Source: Heligmosomoides polygyrus polygyrus
Taxonomy: Eukaryota; Nematoda; Chromadorea; Rhabditida; Heligmosomidae
Direction of reading: 5' to 3'
NCBI GenBank assembly: GCA_947396885.1
Contig: OX377205.1
Span: forward strand, 77,410,969-77,474,968
DNA length: 64,000 nucleotides
Position 1 is the first letter of the stretch. Each line of letters starts with the position of its first letter. This document shows, piece by piece, positions 34,359-46,800 of the stretch. Position numbers and translations under genes: made by a program. Below the pieces are notes generated by a model. The model saw only the letters and a program-made list of their open reading frames with translations, was not told the origin of the DNA and made no database searches.

Positions 34359-34563
34359 CGGTACATGTCGCGTAGGTGAGCAGCATTGGTAGGTGGGAGC
34401 GCGCCAACCAATAATAACCAAACAGAGCACAGCCCGGACACATGCCAGCCCATCAGGGTACCGACTGAATACGCCCTCTCTGAACGGCATGCCCATTCAA
34501 TGCCATCTGATTAGTTTAGGCGTTTCCACCTACCAATGCTGCTCACCTACGCGACATATACCG
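34359..34563. mobile_element. Palindromic MITE, about 205 bp
   Basis: Arms carry ATGTCGCGTAGGTGAGCAGC then ATTGGTAGGTGG, forward at 34363 and in reverse ending near 34560. A distant, more decayed relative may lie at 49250-49420. Confidence 0.75.
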
Positions 34564-35309
34564 GGTAGTCTTCCTCCCGAAACGGCTTACCTGATTTTTT
34601 ACTATAACTTTACAAGGAGAAGCCTTTACGTGATTTGCCGTTACCGTATATCACACCTCCTGATGAGCTCTTGACCGTCCTACTCTGTTAAGAGGTGGCC
34701 GTAGCTTAATTTGCCCCTCTTGAGCATATTTTCAATTTTAGTTGAATGGTGTAATCAACCAATTTTTCATAAAGTACCCTTAAAGAAGCTTATTTATAAC
34801 CTTCAGAATGTTGTTGTTCATAACAGAAATGTTCGATGGATGGCATTATTGTGAACCGTGGACTAAACCAACAGTTTCAGATGGTGCAGGTTGATCGGAA
34901 AAGTTCAAATTACCTACCTTAGCGCCAATAACCATAGCTCTTCAACTTAGAAATCAAATTTATCAAATTTGGCTAAGAACACAGCAATGTTGGTAGCGAT
35001 CTAACCACCAGAAATATTCGGCGACATGCGATTTTTTTAAAATTTCGAAAACCTCATTCCTTCGGTTCGGTTGCTAAGAATACTGCAAGTATTATTCACA
35101 GCATTTTCAAATCTCCACCTACACATTGAAATGCTAATTTGCACCTTGAATACACGTCATATGTTCGTCCATAATGGAGTATGGCACCTTTAGTCCCCTC
35201 TTCAGGCGTTGCATACGAAGCACGTATCCGTGCAGAACAGCTTCACAAGTCGTATATGACGACTGTTCCCCTCCAACAGCAACTGACCGCAATATACGCC
35301 TCATATCTA
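34564..35309. other. Nothing recognised
   Basis: AT-rich, no coherent coding signal. Confidence 0.3.
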
Positions 35310-36416
35310 ATAGGTTGTTCGGAAAGTTCTCAGCGTCTTGAGAGCTTCACTTTGAACTACCACAACTTCCTCAAATCCTATCGGATTTATTTGAAGCAAG
35401 CACCGTTCGAATCAGCACACTTTTGCCAACGGTGGCCACCATTCGACTTATTCCATCAGCGAAAAAGTTAGGTGGTCGAGATTCGGCAAAACCCGCGAAA
35501 GCTCTTTTGGCTTGATCCTGACTGGTGAAGGTTTTACAAGCTAGAATGTTCTGAAAGTGTTTGAAAATGAGGTGGAGCCCCAGAGAATATGGCTAGTGAG
35601 GCAGAACTTCAACCCTTAATTCGTTCCATTTTCGAACAGTGATTCGTGAAACGTGTGGGCGGGCGTTGTCGCGCAAAGGAATCAGGCCTCTGCTATTGAC
35701 CAATGCTGACTGAAGTTGACGCAATTTTCGGCGCATTTCGTGGCTTTGCTTACAGTAGGACCGTGCTGTGATCGCTTCGCCTGGTGTCAAAAAGTTGTAT
35801 TGGATCACACCAGCCGCCGGCCACCACACAGTGACCATCAAATTTTTTGGTGGAGGTTCGCCTTTGGAAAATGCCTGGGCGATTCGTCGGGGTCCAACCA
35901 CTGTCCAGAACGATTGCTGTTATCATACAGAATCCACTTTTCATCACAAGTGATGATCCAAAAGTTTTGCTTCGTAAAAGTAGAGGGTCAGTTTTGCTTC
36001 GTAAAAGTAGAGAAGAACAAATCTCGAAATGTAGCAATTTTCACGCTCACTCAACTCGTGGGGCAAACATTTTTCGAGCACTGTCACCTTCCCGGACGTT
36101 TCAAACCATAAACATTAACAGCAGTTTTCTGACGTCTAGCTCTTCCGCGATCCCGAGAACTGTCTGGGATAGTTCAGCTTCCACCAATTCCTTCAACTCG
36201 TCGCCCAGGGTTGCTCTAGGTCGATCGCTACGAGGGTCATCTTCGAGGCTGAAATCTCCGCTCCGAAACTTACTGAACCACTGACCACAGTGCTTTCTCT
36301 AACACTATTAGGCCCGCACACGTGACGGATTCGTCGATCTGGGAAAATTCTGTACAGAAGGTAGCATTGAAGCGCAATGCAAGCACAAAACGCTGAGAAC
36401 TTTCCGGACAACCTAT
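35310..36416 (-). mobile_element. Degenerate mariner (second family), TA-flanked, 1107 bp
   Basis: The ends are ATAGGTTGTTCGGAAAGTTC and its near complement, with TA on both sides (35308-35309 and 36417-36418). On the minus strand a 102-codon frame (35901-35593) reads NLMVTVWWPAAGVIQYNFL, then LRDNARPHVSRITVRKWNEL and EVLPH followed by a stop. These are the central catalytic blocks of a mariner transposase, close to the lineage that gave the SETMAR-type elements. The DNARPH aspartate is kept. Regions on either side are frame-shifted, and a 15 bp unit is duplicated near 35968-36010. The element is shorter than 1.3 kb, so it also has deletions. Confidence 0.85.
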
Positions 36417-36569
36417 TATTAGGGTATCGCAAAATTAATCTCCGTTTAGAGGTATGTATAAAAAAATAAATTTTTACCCTAAATCATTACATCTCAGGGA
36501 AAGCCACAGTCGCTCTAATTTTTCTGGCCGACCTTTTCCAGAGCTCCGCAAAATCACGAACCGAAGCAA

Positions 36570-38842
36570 CGGGAGGGGGGCGTTCGTATCGGCTGGTTGT
36601 AGGGACAGCGGCCGCGCGCCGTCTCGGCTCACGCTGTGGCATCCGTCGCGCGCGCGGCGGCCAACGGCCCGACGGACGAGTGGCGCACGCAGGTCGACCA
36701 GATTTGCTGGGACTGCAACCAGTAAGATGTTTGAAGGAATTACAAAAACCAGTGTAAGATACATGTTGGTGTGAAACAAACATAGCTCTACGCCACCGTT
36801 TATGCGAATGATTCTTTGCAAAGCTGCAACGAAGCTGTGGAAGGTATATTTTTAGGCTAAAATTTCACACAGATTCAACTACATCGTCTAAATACCTTCT
36901 AGAGGATCTCTTTTTTGAAGAAAAAAGTTGTGTGTCACACCGTTGGGAACGTGTCTCCAAGCCAACATTCTACGCAGAATTCAACTACGAAATTTATGTT
37001 CATAAATACAGTGTGTCTCAAAAAATGAAAAGATACACTATTTGAAAAGTGATAACTTTGTTCAGAGTAAAGGTACTGGAAAACTTGATGGCTCATATAA
37101 AATTATGGGAAAGTAAGAGTTTTCTGATAAATGAGCGGTATGGATTGCGCAGGGCACTCGTCTGAAACCTTGCATTTTATAATCGATTGTTTTCGCTCGA
37201 ATACTTACTCTAATTTCTCATCGTAGTGGCCGCATCGATAGATTTGTGCTTCCTTTAAGGTTCGCTCATATGAAAGCAGAGGTAACGAAATTTCTGTGGC
37301 GTGCAAATAGTCAAGATTGCGCCATGCTTCCGCCTGAAACATTGCATTCCAGACTCGACTGATTGTGCATGGGCTGCTTGTTAAGATCCTGTTACTACCT
37401 GGCCACACTATGTGCTGTGCCTCTTTTAACGTTTAGAATTGGTAACTACGTGAAACACACGTGACATTGAGTTTATTGATTGCATAATTTATCGCTTTTG
37501 CTATCGCTCTAATAACCCTCTCTAACCCCATAACAAGATTCAGGCCCAGCTTTAGGATTTTCTTCCAAGAGAAAGAAGCGACACTCTATATTGACTGTAT
37601 AGCGGAGAATTGGTGCTACTTCACTATATGGTCCATTCACAGATGTAATGACGGCGGTAAGCAAGGATTGATTAATAAACATCTCCTATCCCCTGGACGC
37701 ACTGCCTTCAGGAGGTTGAGGTCTTAAGAGAGGGCAATGAAAGACTATGTTTTCATAGACCTCGATTTACTCCCAGGGCTGGAGTTTCGGACCGCTTGAT
37801 TGACATCCTCAAAGAATTGATAATTTGATCAATATTGGTTGATGACGATCGATACTTAAAAAGCAAACCTCAGATTCGCATTAAGCTACCTCGATTACTT
37901 CCAGCGCTGGAGTTTCGGTGCGCTTGAACGACATCCACAGAAAATCGATTGGTGGTGATCGATAATTCAAAAACAAACTTCAGATTCGTGTTAGGCTACC
38001 TCGATTACCCCCACGGCATAAGTTTTGGACCGCTTGAATGGCATACACAGAAAACAACTCTTTTGTATGTAATAGAATAGGATATCAACTTCGTGATTGA
38101 ATTCTGCGTAGAATGTTGGCATGTAGACATGTCTCCAACGGTGTGATACACACAATTTTTTCTTCAAAAATAGCTCCCTTAAAAGGTATTTAGACGACGT
38201 AGTTGAATTCTGTGTGAGATTTTACCCTGGAAGTATACCTTTCACAGCTTCGTCGCAGTTTTGCAAAGAATTATTTTCCAGCATGCTCATGCTGGTAGGT
38301 GAGTACTTGCTAGGAAGATATCGTGGATGTTCAGTTCGACCAAACAGCGCCGGTGGTGTAAGGCGAACATCGCTGCCCGGAAAGCAGAAGATGCGGGTTC
38401 GAGTCCCGCCTGGCGCAAGAGTTTTGATCGCAACTAGACATCCATCTAACAACTTGAATTATTTTTCTTTTTCAAATCTGAAGAATATCGCATCAATGGT
38501 AGCATTGGTAAGCTTGGGGTAGATCTCGTTAGATAGAGCTCGAAATTATGATGCAGAGCTATGCTTGTTTCACACCAACGTGTATCTTACACTGGTTTTG
38601 TAAACCTTCTGAACATCTTATTGACTGCAGCAAATCTGGTCCACCTGTGTGCCCCGCTCGTCCGTCGGGCCGCAGTCCTGGGGTCGCCGACGACGGCCTC
38701 TGCCGGGCCGTTGGCCGCCGCGCGCGACGGGTGCCACAGCGTGAGCGGAGGCGGCGAGCAGGGGGATGACGCCGCAGGTATGGCCACCTGGGCGCGCGGC
38801 CGCGGTGCCCACGAGCAGCCGATACGAACGCTAAGCACCCCC
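36570..38842. mobile_element. 2.3 kb foldback element with GC-rich ends
   Basis: The outer ends share CGTTCGTATCGGCTG (36581) and its complement (to 38830). GC-rich arm tips follow (CTCGTCCGTCGGGCCG-type), then GTGTAAGATACATGTTGG / complement and AACATTCTACGCAGAATTCA (36967) / complement (near 38100). The right arm is interrupted at about 38274-38548 by an insert holding a tRNA-like module. The middle (about 37000-38090) contains three loosely similar blocks with CCAGCGCTGGAGTTTCGG near 37776, 37898 and 38012. No transposase is seen. Confidence 0.7.
38274..38548 (+). mobile_element. Insert carrying a tRNA-like module
   Basis: It breaks the arm symmetry of the surrounding foldback. The tRNA-like part (38347-38417) matches the 10729-10799 copy with one change (T for C in the acceptor 3' strand, giving a G-T pair) and is followed by the same AGTTTTGATCGCAAC trailer. 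Only one module is present, so this may be the single-unit form of the family or a solo arm. Confidence 0.65.
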
Positions 38843-38871
38843 GACGCGACTATCTAGTCATAATGCTTTAC

Positions 38872-39855
38872 GAACTTAAATTGGGACATTCTGCGGCAGA
38901 GGCATTCTGTGTTCTTAGCAGTGCTTTTGGGACGGGCTTGCTTGCAAACGAACGGTAAGGCTGTGCTTCAAAAAACTAGCTTCTGGCGATTTTGATCACG
39001 AAAGGAAACCGGGTCGCGGGCGCAAGTCGCCGCTTGATGACTATGTGTTGAGGAAAGGTGTTGCGGAAAGCCGTTGAAGCGAATCCGGAGACGAATACAC
39101 GTACGTTGGCAGAGGTCCTTGGCGTACATCACAGAACGGTAGCAAGAAATTTGGCGAGAATCGGAGGGTGAAGAAGATGTCGATGTAGATGCCTCATGAG
39201 CTGACCGATGAGCAGCGCCTGGCACGTTTCGACACTTGCTCCAACCTGCTAGTTCACTTTAACAATGAGCCTTTTATAAGCCGTAGACGAAAAATGAGTC
39301 CTTTACAATACAGGAGGCGGGGATTTGTCTGGGTAGATAAGGATGCTTCTCCAACATCCTTTCCCAAATCCAACCACACTAAAAAAGTTATGCTTAGTTT
39401 GTTGTGGTATTGTAAGGAGTAATCCATTACAGCTTTTTGGAACTTGGTCAGACAGCCACAGCAGCCTCTCATACTCAGCTTCTCATACTTCTCATACTTT
39501 GGCCCGCAGTGGTGAGTAGAGAAGGGCCGCTCCTGTTGCAGGACAACGCAAGGCCACGCACCTCACAAACCGCTCGGTGAAAACTGACCTATTTAGGCAT
39601 TGACGTTCTCCCTCACCCATCGTATTCTCCCCACCACTTCCCCACAGACTATTACTTTTCCGAGCTCTTGATTCTCATTTGCTTCAGAAACAATTAAATA
39701 ATTTGGCCGATGTTGAATGTGCCTTCCCTGATTTCGTTAATTCCTGTGCTCTTAGTTTTTATTGTAAAAGGCTAGATTCATTACCTATTCGTTGGCAAGG
39801 ACGTATAGATTCCGGTGGTTTTACTTCGACTAATAAAGTTATGTTTAAGCCGAGT
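38872..39855 (+). pseudogene. mariner transposase pseudogene (third family)
   Basis: The frames, in order, give MLYELKLGHSAAEAF, DHERKPGRGRKSPLDD, MPHELTDEQRLARFDTCSNL, the RRRGFVWVDKDASP block, a stop, PLLLQDNARPH in decayed form (near 39530), LPHPSYSPH-like text, and a tail ending RWQGRIDSGGF. This order is that of a complete mariner transposase, but with several frameshifts, stops and a small duplication near 39478-39500. No terminal repeats were located. The start at 38872 lies 30 bp after the foldback, so the left end may have been lost to it. Confidence 0.8.
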
Positions 39856-40899
39856 TGTAGCAGTCCTATTATATAAAGCAGAGAGGCATGAATCACTGAC
39901 GGGAGACGTCTGTCGCTTTCTGCCGACATTCCGTCGACATTTCTGCCGACAGCCGTCGCTAGACCCAGCCGTTCGTCGTATCGCCGCCGCCAACCGTAAA
40001 CACCACAACATGGCAGCATGGCAGGCAGCCATGACCGCCGTTGTTTACTACCCAGGCAGCCATGACCGCCGCTGTTGACTATCACGACGCTGCTACTGCC
40101 GGGTGGTCACCAAAGAACATCCACTTGATGAGGTTTCGCAAGGCGTCATCGCGGCTATGACGAGCCGCCGCTGCCGGGTTCAGACAACACGTGCAGCGTT
40201 GCGGAAAAGGTCTGCGACGCAGCGCTACTCAGACCCCATGATCCCATGATCTCTGATGAAACACGTCGATGTGCCCATCTTTCGCTTTTGCTTCCCTCCA
40301 AGATCGTTACTGTTGCACTTGGGCGTTACTGCTAAAATTTATCGGGGCGGGTGTTGCGTCCTTAGCTCACACTTCGATCTGGCAATCAATATCCTAATCT
40401 GGAAGGCGCTCTTTTTGATTTGGAAATTGTTCACTTTGATGCATACTAACTTCGCGGGATGGGTTACTAAGCTATTTATACCTGCCCACGTCCTCGAATT
40501 TTATGCGGTGGACCAGGATAGCTCAGCGAAGGAAGTTCGTCGGACCTATGCATGGTTCGTCTAGGCTTTCAATCAAGTCTTGCCGCTAGGTCCCAATTTT
40601 CTGCAGTGCATTGACCAATTTCCATTAGCACTGTATGCAGAGGAGGACAGATTTTTGTCCGAAGTCACCCGTTCCGAAGATCGTCACACGTCGTCGCATA
40701 AGGCACGGCGGCTGGACGGAAACGGTCAGGCGTTCGATTAGGCCTGACGACCTGCAATAGGTTGTGAACACGACTCCCGAAACAGGAGTGCTGTGGGCGT
40801 TTTCTTGAATGCTACACAGGGATGTGAGTGATGCGCAGCAAGGCATCAATCTGTAGCAGGCGTGCGTTTCTACGTGTTCGACTTCGACGCTAGGGATGC
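39856..40899. other. Unassigned; short direct repeat
   Basis: CAGGCAGCCATGACCGCCG occurs twice (near 40020 and 40056), and TTCTGCCGACA twice near 39917-39950. No gene recognised. The frame at 40256-40564 (102 codons) has no splice or domain support. Confidence 0.35.
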
Positions 40900-43800
40900 T
40901 TTCTTACCCAGCGTTGGTTGCCGGCGAAGCCGGCGACCAGCGCTGGGTGAGGAATCATCCCTAGTTAGGTTTGGGCTCCGTTCTCAGCGTGGCCCACCAT
41001 ACCCGAAGCCGGCGAAGCCGGCAAGCCTGGCGTGGCCCGCACATCCAGCGTCAGTCGCCGGCGGAGCCGGCGACGGACGCTGGGTGAGTAAGGAATCCCA
41101 TCTAGGTTTGGGCTCCGTTCTCAGCGTGGCCCACCATACCCGAAGCCGGCGAAGCCGGCAAGCCTGGCGTGGCCCGCACATCCAGCGTCAGTCGTCGGCG
41201 GAGCCGGCGACGGACGCTGGGTGAGTAAGGAATCCCATCTAGGTTTGGGCTCCGTTCTCAGCGTGGCCCACCATACCCGAAGCCGGCGAAGCCGGCAAGC
41301 CTGGCGTGGCCCGCACATCCAGCGTCAGTCGACGGCGGAGCCGGCGACGGACGCTGGGTGAGTAAGGAATCCCATCTAGGTTTGGGCTCCGTTCTCAGCG
41401 TGGCCCACCATACCCGAAGCCGGCAAGCCTGGCGCGGCCCGCACATCCAGCGTCAGTCGCCGGCGGAGCCGGCGACGGACGCTGGGTGAGTAAGGAATCC
41501 CATCTAGGTTTGGGCTCCGTTCTCAGCGTGGCCCACCATACCCGAAGCCGGCGAAGCCGGCAAGCCTGGCGTGGCCCGCACATCCAGCGTCAGTCGCCGG
41601 CTGGGTGAGTAAGGAATCCCATCTAGGTTTGGGCTCCGTTCTCAGCGTGGCCCACCATACCCGAAGCCGGCGAAGCCGGCAAGCCTGGCGTGGCCCGCAC
41701 ATCCAGCGTCAGTCGCCGGCGGAGCCGGCGACGGACGCTGGGTGAGTAAGGAATCCCATCTAGGTTTGGGCTCCGTTCTCAGCGTGGCCCACCATACCCG
41801 AAGCCGGCGAAGCCGGCAAGCCTGGCGTGGCCCGCACATCCAGCGTCAGTCGCCGGCGGAGCCGGCGACGGACGCTGGGTGAGTAAGGAATCCATCTAGG
41901 TTTGGGCTCCGTTCTCAGCGTGGCCCACCATACCCGAAGCCGGCGAAGCCGGCAAGCCTGGCGTGGCCCGCACATCCAGCGTCAGTCGCCGGCGGAGCCG
42001 GCGACGGACGCTGGGTGAGTAAGGAATCCATCTAGGTTTGGGCTCCGTTCTCAGCGTGGCCCACCATACCCGAAGCCGGCAAGCCTGGCGTGGCCCGCAC
42101 ATCCAGCGTCAGTCGCCGGCGGAGCCGGCGACGGACGCTGGGTGAGTAAGGAATCCCATCTAGGTTTGGGCTCCGTTCTCAGCGTGGCCCACCATACCCG
42201 AAGCCGGCGAAGCCGGCAAGCCTGGCGTGGCCCGCACATCCAGCGTCAGTCGCCGGCGGAGCCGGCGACGGACGCTGGGTGAGTAAGGAATCCCATCTAG
42301 GTTTGGGCTCCGTTCTCAGCGTGGCCCACCATACCCGAAGCCGGCGAAGCCGGCAAGCCTGGCGTGGCCCGCACATCCAGCGTCAGTCGCCGGCGGAGCC
42401 GGCGACGGACGCTGGGTGAGTAAGGAATCCATCTAGGTTTGGGCTCCGTTCTCAGCGTGGCCCACCATACCCGAAGCCGGCGAAGCCGGCAAGCCTGGCG
42501 TGGCCCGCACATCCAGCGTCAGCCGTCGGCGGAGCCGGCGACGGACGCTGGGTGAGTAAGGAATCCCATCTAGGTTTGGGCTCCGTTCTCAGCGTGGCCC
42601 ACCATACCCGAAGCCGGCGAAGCCGGCAAGCCTGGCGTGGCCCGCACATCCAGCGTCAGTCGTCGGCGGAGCCGGCGACGGACGCTGGGTGAGTAAGGAA
42701 TCCCATCTAGGTTTGGGCTCCGTTCTCAGCGTGGCCCACCATACCCGAAGCCGGCAAGCCTGGCGCGGCCCGCACATCCAGCGTCAGTCGCCGGCGGAGC
42801 CGGCGACGGACGCTGGGTGAGTAAGGAATCCCATCTAGGTTTGGGCTCCGTTCTCAGCGTGGCCCACCATACCCGAAGCCGGCGAAGCCGGCAAGCCTGG
42901 CGTGGCCCGCACATCCAGCGTCAGTCGCCGGCTGGGTGAGTAAGGAATCCCATCTAGGTTTGGGCTCCGTTCTCAGCGTGGCCCACCATACCCGAAGCCG
43001 GCGAAGCCGGCAAGCCTGGCGTGGCCCGCACATCCAGCGTCAGTCGCCGGCGGAGCCGGCGACGGACGCTGGGTGAGTAAGGAATCCCATCTAGGTTTGG
43101 GCTCCGTTCTCAGCGTGGCCCACCATACCCGAAGCCGGCGAAGCCGGCAAGCCTGGCGTGGCCCGCACATCCAGCGTCAGTCGCCGGCGGAGCCGGCGAC
43201 GGACGCTGGGTGAGTAAGGAATCCATCTAGGTTTGGGCTCCGTTCTCAGCGTGGCCCACCATACCCGAAGCCGGCGAAGCCGGCAAGCCTGGCGTGGCCC
43301 GCACATCCAGCGTCAGTCGCCGGCGGAGCCGGCGACGGACGCTGGGTGAGTAAGGAATCCATCTAGGTTTGGGCTCCGTTCTCAGCGTGGCCCACCATAC
43401 CCGAAGCCGGCAAGCCTGGCGTGGCCCGCACATCCAGCGTCAGTCGCCGGCGGAGCCGGCGACGGACGCTGGGTGAGTAAGGAATCCCATCTAGGTTTGG
43501 GCTCCGTTCTCAGCGTCGAAGCCGGCGAAGCCGGCAAGCCTGGCGTGGCCCGCACATCCAGCGTCAGTCGCCGGCGGAGCCGGCGACGGACGCTGGGTGA
43601 GTAAGGAATCCCATCTAGGTTTGGGCTCCGTTCTCAGCGTGGCCCACCATACCCGAAGCCGGCGAAGCCGGCAAGCCTGGCGTGGCCCGCACATCCAGCG
43701 TCAGCCGTCGGCGGAGCCGGCGACGGACGCTGGGTGAGTAAGGAATCCCATCTAGGTTTGGGCTCCGTTCTCAGCGTGGCCCACCATACCCGAAGCCGGC

Positions 43801-46800
43801 GAAGCCGGCAAGCCTGGCGTGGCCCGCACATCCAGCGTCAGTCGTCGGCGGAGCCGGCGACGGACGCTGGGTGAGTAAGGAATCCCATCTAGGTTTGGGC
43901 TCCGTTCTCAGCGTGGCCCACCATACCCGAAGCCGGCAAGCCTGGCGCGGCCCGCACATCCAGCGTCAGTCGCCGGCGGAGCCGGCGACGGACGCTGGGT
44001 GAGTAAGGAATCCCATCTAGGTTTGACCTCCGTTCTCAGCGTGGCCCACCATACCCGAAGCCGGCGAAGCCGGCAAGCCTGGCGTGGCCCGCACATCCAG
44101 CGTCAGTCGCCGGCGGAGCCGGCGACGGACGCTGGGTGAGTAAGGAATCCCATCTAGGTTTGGGCTCCGTTCTCAGCGTGGCCCACCATACCCGAAGCCG
44201 GCAAGCCTGGCGCGGCCCGCACATCCAGCGTCAGTCGCCGGCGGAGCCGGCGACGGACGCTGGGTGAGTAAGGAATCCCATCTAGGTTTGGGCTCCGTTC
44301 TCAGCGTGGCCCACCATACCCGAAGCCGGCGAAGCCGGCAAGCCTGGCGTGGCCCGCACATCCAGCGTCAGTCGCCGGCTGGGTGAGTAAGGAATCCCAT
44401 CTAGGTTTGGGCTCCGTTCTCAGCGTGGCCCACCATACCCGAAGCCGGCGAAGCCGGCAAGCCTGGCGTGGCCCGCACATCCAGCGTCAGTCGCCGGCGG
44501 AGCCGGCGACGGACGCTGGGTGAGTAAGGAATCCCATCTAGGTTTGGGCTCCGTTCTCAGCGTGGCCCACCATACCCGAAGCCGGCGAAGCCGGCAAGCC
44601 TGGCGTGGCCCGCACATCCAGCGTCAGTCGTCGGCGGAGCCGGCGACGGACGCTGGGTGAGTAAGGAATCCCATCTAGGTTTGGGCTCCGTTCTCAGCGT
44701 GGCCCACCATACCCGAAGCCGGCAAGCCTGGCGCGGCCCGCACATCCAGCGTCAGTCGCCGGCGGAGCCGGCGACGGACGCTGGGTGAGTAAGGAATCCC
44801 ATCTAGGTTTGAGCTCCGTTCTCAGCGTGGCCCACCATACCCGAAGCCGGCGAAGCCGGCAAGCCTGGCGTGGCCCGCACATCCAGCGTCAGTCGCCGGC
44901 GGAGCCGGCGACGGACGCTGGGTGAGTAAGGAATCCATCTAGGTTTGGGCTCCGTTCTCAGCGTGGCCCACCATACCCGAAGCCGGCGAAGCCGGCAAGC
45001 CTGGCGTGGCCCGCACATCCAGCGTCAGTCGCCGGCGGAGCCGGCGACGGACGCTGGGTGAGTAAGGAATCCATCTAGGTTTGGGCTCCGTTCTCAGCGT
45101 GGCCCACCATACCCGAAGCCGGCAAGCCTGGCGTGGCCCGCACATCCAGCGTCAGTCGCCGGCGGAGCCGGCGACGGACGCTGGGTGAGTAAGGAATCCC
45201 ATCTAGGTTTGGGCTCCGTTCTCAGCGTGGCCCACCATACCCGAAGCCGGCGAAGCCGGCAAGCCTGGCGTGGCCCGCACATCCAGCGTCAGTCGCCGGC
45301 TGGGTGAGTAAGGAATCCCATCTAGGTTTGGGCTCCGTTCTCAGCGTGGCCCACCATACCCGAAGCCGGCGAAGCCGGCAAGCCTGGCGTGGCCCGCACA
45401 TCCAGCGTCAGTCGCCGGCTGGGTGAGTAAGGAATCCCATCTAGGTTTGGGCTCCGTTCTCAGCGTGGCCCACCATACCCGAAGCCGGCAAGCCTGGCGT
45501 GGCCCGCACATCCAGCGTCAGTCGCCGGCGGAGCCGGCGACGGACGCTGGGTGAGTAAGGAATCCCATCTAGGTTTGGGCTCCGTTCTCAGCGTGGCCCA
45601 CCATACCCGAAGCCGGCGGAGCCGGCAAGCCTGGCGTGGCCCGCACATCCAGCGTCAGTCGCCGGCGGAGCCGGCGACGGACGCTGGGTGAGTAAGGAAT
45701 CCCATCTAGGTTTGGGCTCCGTTCTCAGCGTGGCCCACCATACCCGAAGCCGGCGAAGCCGGCAAGCCTGGCGTGGCCCGCACATCCAGCGTCAGTCGCC
45801 GGCGGAGCCGGCGACGGACGCTGGGTGAGTAAGGAATCCATCTAGGTTTGGGCTCCGTTCTCAGCGTGGCCCACCATACCCGAAGCCGGCGAAGCCGGCA
45901 AGCCTGGCGTGGCCCGCACATCCAGCGTCAGTCGTCGGCGGAGCCGGCGACGGACGCTGGGTGAGTAAGGAATCCCATCTAGGTTTGGGCTCCGTTCTCA
46001 GCGTGGCCCACCATACCCGAAGCCGGCGAAGCCGGCAAGCCTGGCGTGGCCCGCACATCCAGCGTCAGTCGCCGGCGGAGCCGGCGACGGACGCTGGGTG
46101 AGTAAGGAATCCCATCTAGGTTTGGGCTCCGTTCTCAGCGTGGCCCACCATACCCGAAGCCGGCAAGCCTGGCGCGGCCCGCACATCCAGCGTCAGTCGC
46201 CGGCGGAGCCGGCGACGGACGCTGGGTGAGTAAGGAATCCCATCTAGGTTTGAGCTCCGTTCTCAGCGTGGCCCACCATACCCGAAGCCGGCAAGCCTGG
46301 CGCGGCCCGCACATCCAGCGTCAGTCGCCGGCGGAGCCGGCGACGGACGCTGGGTGAGTAAGGAATCCCATCTAGGTTTGAGCTCCGTTCTCAGCGTGGC
46401 CCACCATACCCGAAGCCGGCAAGCCTGGCGTGGCCCGCACATCCAGCGTCAGTCGCCGGCGGAGCCGGCGACGGACGCTGGGTGAGTAAGGAATCCCATC
46501 TAGGTTTGGGCTCCGTTCTCAGCGTGGCCCACCATACCCGAAGCCGGCGAAGCCGGCAAGCCTGGCGTGGCCCGCACATCCAGCGTCAGTCGCCGGCGGA
46601 GCCGGCGACGGACGCTGGGTGAGTAAGGAATCCATCTAGGTTTGGGCTCCGTTCTCAGCGTGGCCCACCATACCCGAAGCCGGCGAAGCCGGCAAGCCTG
46701 GCGTGGCCCGCACATCCAGCGTCAGTCGTCGGCGGAGCCGGCGACGGACGCTGGGTGAGTAAGGAATCCCATCTAGGTTTGGGCTCCGTTCTAAGCGTGG

